The position numbers and the translations under genes are program-made. From NCBI GenBank assembly GCA_039208045.1, contig JBCCRH010000002.1, positions 1-50,108 on the forward strand: a stretch of DNA of 50,108 nucleotides. The letters are read 5' to 3'. The notes below the pieces were generated by a model. It searched no databases, was not told the origin of the DNA, and saw only the letters and a list, made by a program, of their open reading frames with translations. Shown piece by piece: positions 49,355 to 50,108 of this stretch; positions within the stretch are counted from its first letter, which is position 1; each line of letters starts with the position of its first letter. The DNA is from JBCCRH01 sp039208045. Lineage in GTDB: Bacteria > Bacteroidota > Bacteroidia > Chitinophagales > Saprospiraceae.

Positions 49355-49921
49355 ATGCAAAACGTCACAAAACTTAGTCTAGTACTCGCGCTTTTAGCAA
49401 TCATCAGCCTACTCACCTTAAATATGAGTTTCACTACTGCCGACGCTTACTCCTATGAAGGCGAAACGCCTGGCACCCTGACTGCCATTGGAGATGCTGG
49501 CAGCCCACAGACCTTTACGTTTGAAAGATGGCATTTCGCCTCCATCAACATGCCAGATAATGATCCTACCCAAATAGAAGCAGTTATTGAAATAGATATT
49601 ACTTCTGTCGTATGTGACTGGAAAGATTTGGAAAAATCAGTGAAGAAAAAGAAGGATTATTTCTACATGAAAAAATTCCCTAAAGCCATGGTTTCACTAA
49701 AAGGAGCTACTCTAAATGCAGACAGTAGCTATACCACAGATGCTATGCTCTCCCTAAAAGGTATCGAAAAAGCTGTTGCTATTAACTTTACTATTTCAGA
49801 AGAAGCACCCTACCAGATCGAAGGTTCTGCCTTGCTACAACGCCGCGCATTTGACTTTGATGGGGATGGCCCGAAAGAGGAAGTGCCCATTGCATTTACC
49901 GCAACCCTGCCGATGAAATAG
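49355..49921 (+). CDS. Stand-alone YceI-like exported protein
   Basis: A 188-residue protein with an N-terminal hydrophobic segment (about 6-26, signal or anchor) and a single YceI-like domain. Landmarks are FTFERWHFASINMPDNDPTQIEAVIEIDITSV, DYFYMKKFPKAMVSLKGA and TTDAMLSLKGIEKAVAINFTI. It follows the fusion gene by 6 bp. The C-terminal half of the fusion and this protein share the KK.YF..K.FP.A pattern but are otherwise diverged, so they may form a heteromeric pair. A hairpin at 49945-49976 follows. Confidence 0.85.
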   Translation: MQNVTKLSLVLALLAIISLLTLNMSFTTADAYSYEGETPGTLTAIGDAGSPQTFTFERWHFASINMPDNDPTQIEAVIEIDITSVVCDWKDLEKSVKKKKDYFYMKKFPKAMVSLKGATLNADSSYTTDAMLSLKGIEKAVAINFTISEEAPYQIEGSALLQRRAFDFDGDGPKEEVPIAFTATLPMK

Positions 49922-49944
49922 CGTAAATCGTATATTAGAGTCAA

Positions 49945-49976
49945 CAGAGGACAAGGCAATTAAACTTTGTCCTCTG
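49945..49976. terminator. Hairpin after the YceI-like gene
   Basis: Perfect 10-bp stem CAGAGGACAA (49945-49954) with TTGTCCTCTG (49967-49976), loop 12 nt, between convergent genes. No long T run follows in either direction, so terminator function is plausible but not certain. Confidence 0.5.
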
Positions 49977-49982
49977 CTATAT

Positions 49983-50108
49983 TCAAATCATCTTAATAAC
50001 CTCTTCACTAAGGCCTGTATATAACTGGATTTTCTCGATAGACTCTCCATTAGCCTTCATCATTTTGGCAACTTCCATATTTCTTTTATCTATACCCTGC
50101 TCTATACC
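49983..50108 (-). CDS. C-terminal end of an Rpn/PD-(D/E)XK-type protein, cut by the window edge
   Basis: 41 codons plus a TGA stop (49983-49985), open to the window end. The residues start GIEQGIDKRNMEVAKMM and end LYTGLSEEVIKMI. This is the typical tail of Rpn-family recombination-promoting nuclease/putative transposase proteins (charged helix with EQGI, then a TGLSxEEI turn). The catalytic part is outside the window, so nuclease activity cannot be assessed. It is the only hint of a mobile-element-related gene in the window. Confidence 0.6.
   Translation of the reverse strand, partial: GIEQGIDKRNMEVAKMMKANGESIEKIQLYTGLSEEVIKMI

Overview
The window is a stretch of ordinary chromosome from a member of the Bacteroidota, most likely a Saprospiria-type lineage. 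Phylum-level evidence is strong: type IX secretion (T9SS) sorting domains, the pheT/coiled-coil/zapA/rny block, hemD next to a DUF4271 gene, BshA for bacillithiol, a fused IcmF mutase, a DUF5916/CBM9 barrel protein, poor Shine-Dalgarno sequences, and several promoter elements of the Bacteroidota type (TTTG and TAnnTTTG). The finer placement is inference. I see no rRNA, tRNA, CRISPR array, prophage or complete insertion sequence.

Layout. 1-4369 (+): pheT (5' end outside the window), a small coiled-coil gene, zapA and rny. 4483-12531 (-): DUF4271 membrane protein, hemD, a CoA-type Nudix hydrolase, icmF and a TonB-dependent receptor. 12895-14664 (+): aspS. 14783-17245 (-): a DUF5916 outer-membrane-type protein. 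17632-24617 (+): a very large class III cyclase/NTPase/TPR protein, then an ABC ATPase, an FtsX-type permease with a histidine-rich loop, and two tandem CxxC proteins that look like DUF3299 relatives. 24621-29264 (-): a small membrane protein, bshA and a 948-residue T9SS cargo protein. 29513-34946 (+): a MerR-type regulator, a YceI lipoprotein and two tandem long-chain acyl-CoA ligases. 34991-39540 (-): a mini T9SS protein, thrS, lspA and pdxA. 39637-42498 (+): rsmA, yqeY and an ALDH7 aldehyde dehydrogenase. 42591-46751 (-): bcp, a Kazal-type lipoprotein, an M23 peptidase, aat, clpS and a peroxiredoxin. 46867-49921 (+): an EamA transporter, a thioredoxin-like/YceI fusion and a second YceI protein. 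49983-50108 (-): the C-terminal end of an Rpn/PD-(D/E)XK-type protein.

The best candidate for an under-described system is 17632-24617. A protein with the domain order of mammalian soluble adenylyl cyclase (two cyclase domains, STAND-type NTPase, TPRs) sits 14 bp upstream of an ABC transporter whose permease carries six histidines in an extracytoplasmic loop. Two paralogous exported proteins with a CFFC motif follow. The transporter part resembles the zinc-linked Zrg clusters of Vibrio. Its link to a cyclase is an inference from spacing alone.

Other items of interest are: a palindromic repeat family with three copies (4379, 12727, 14678), two of them between convergent genes; a Trx-like/YceI fusion next to a stand-alone YceI; a MerR regulator with a B12-domain-like region that has lost the cobalamin-ligating histidine; and a T9SS protein that is little more than its own sorting signal.
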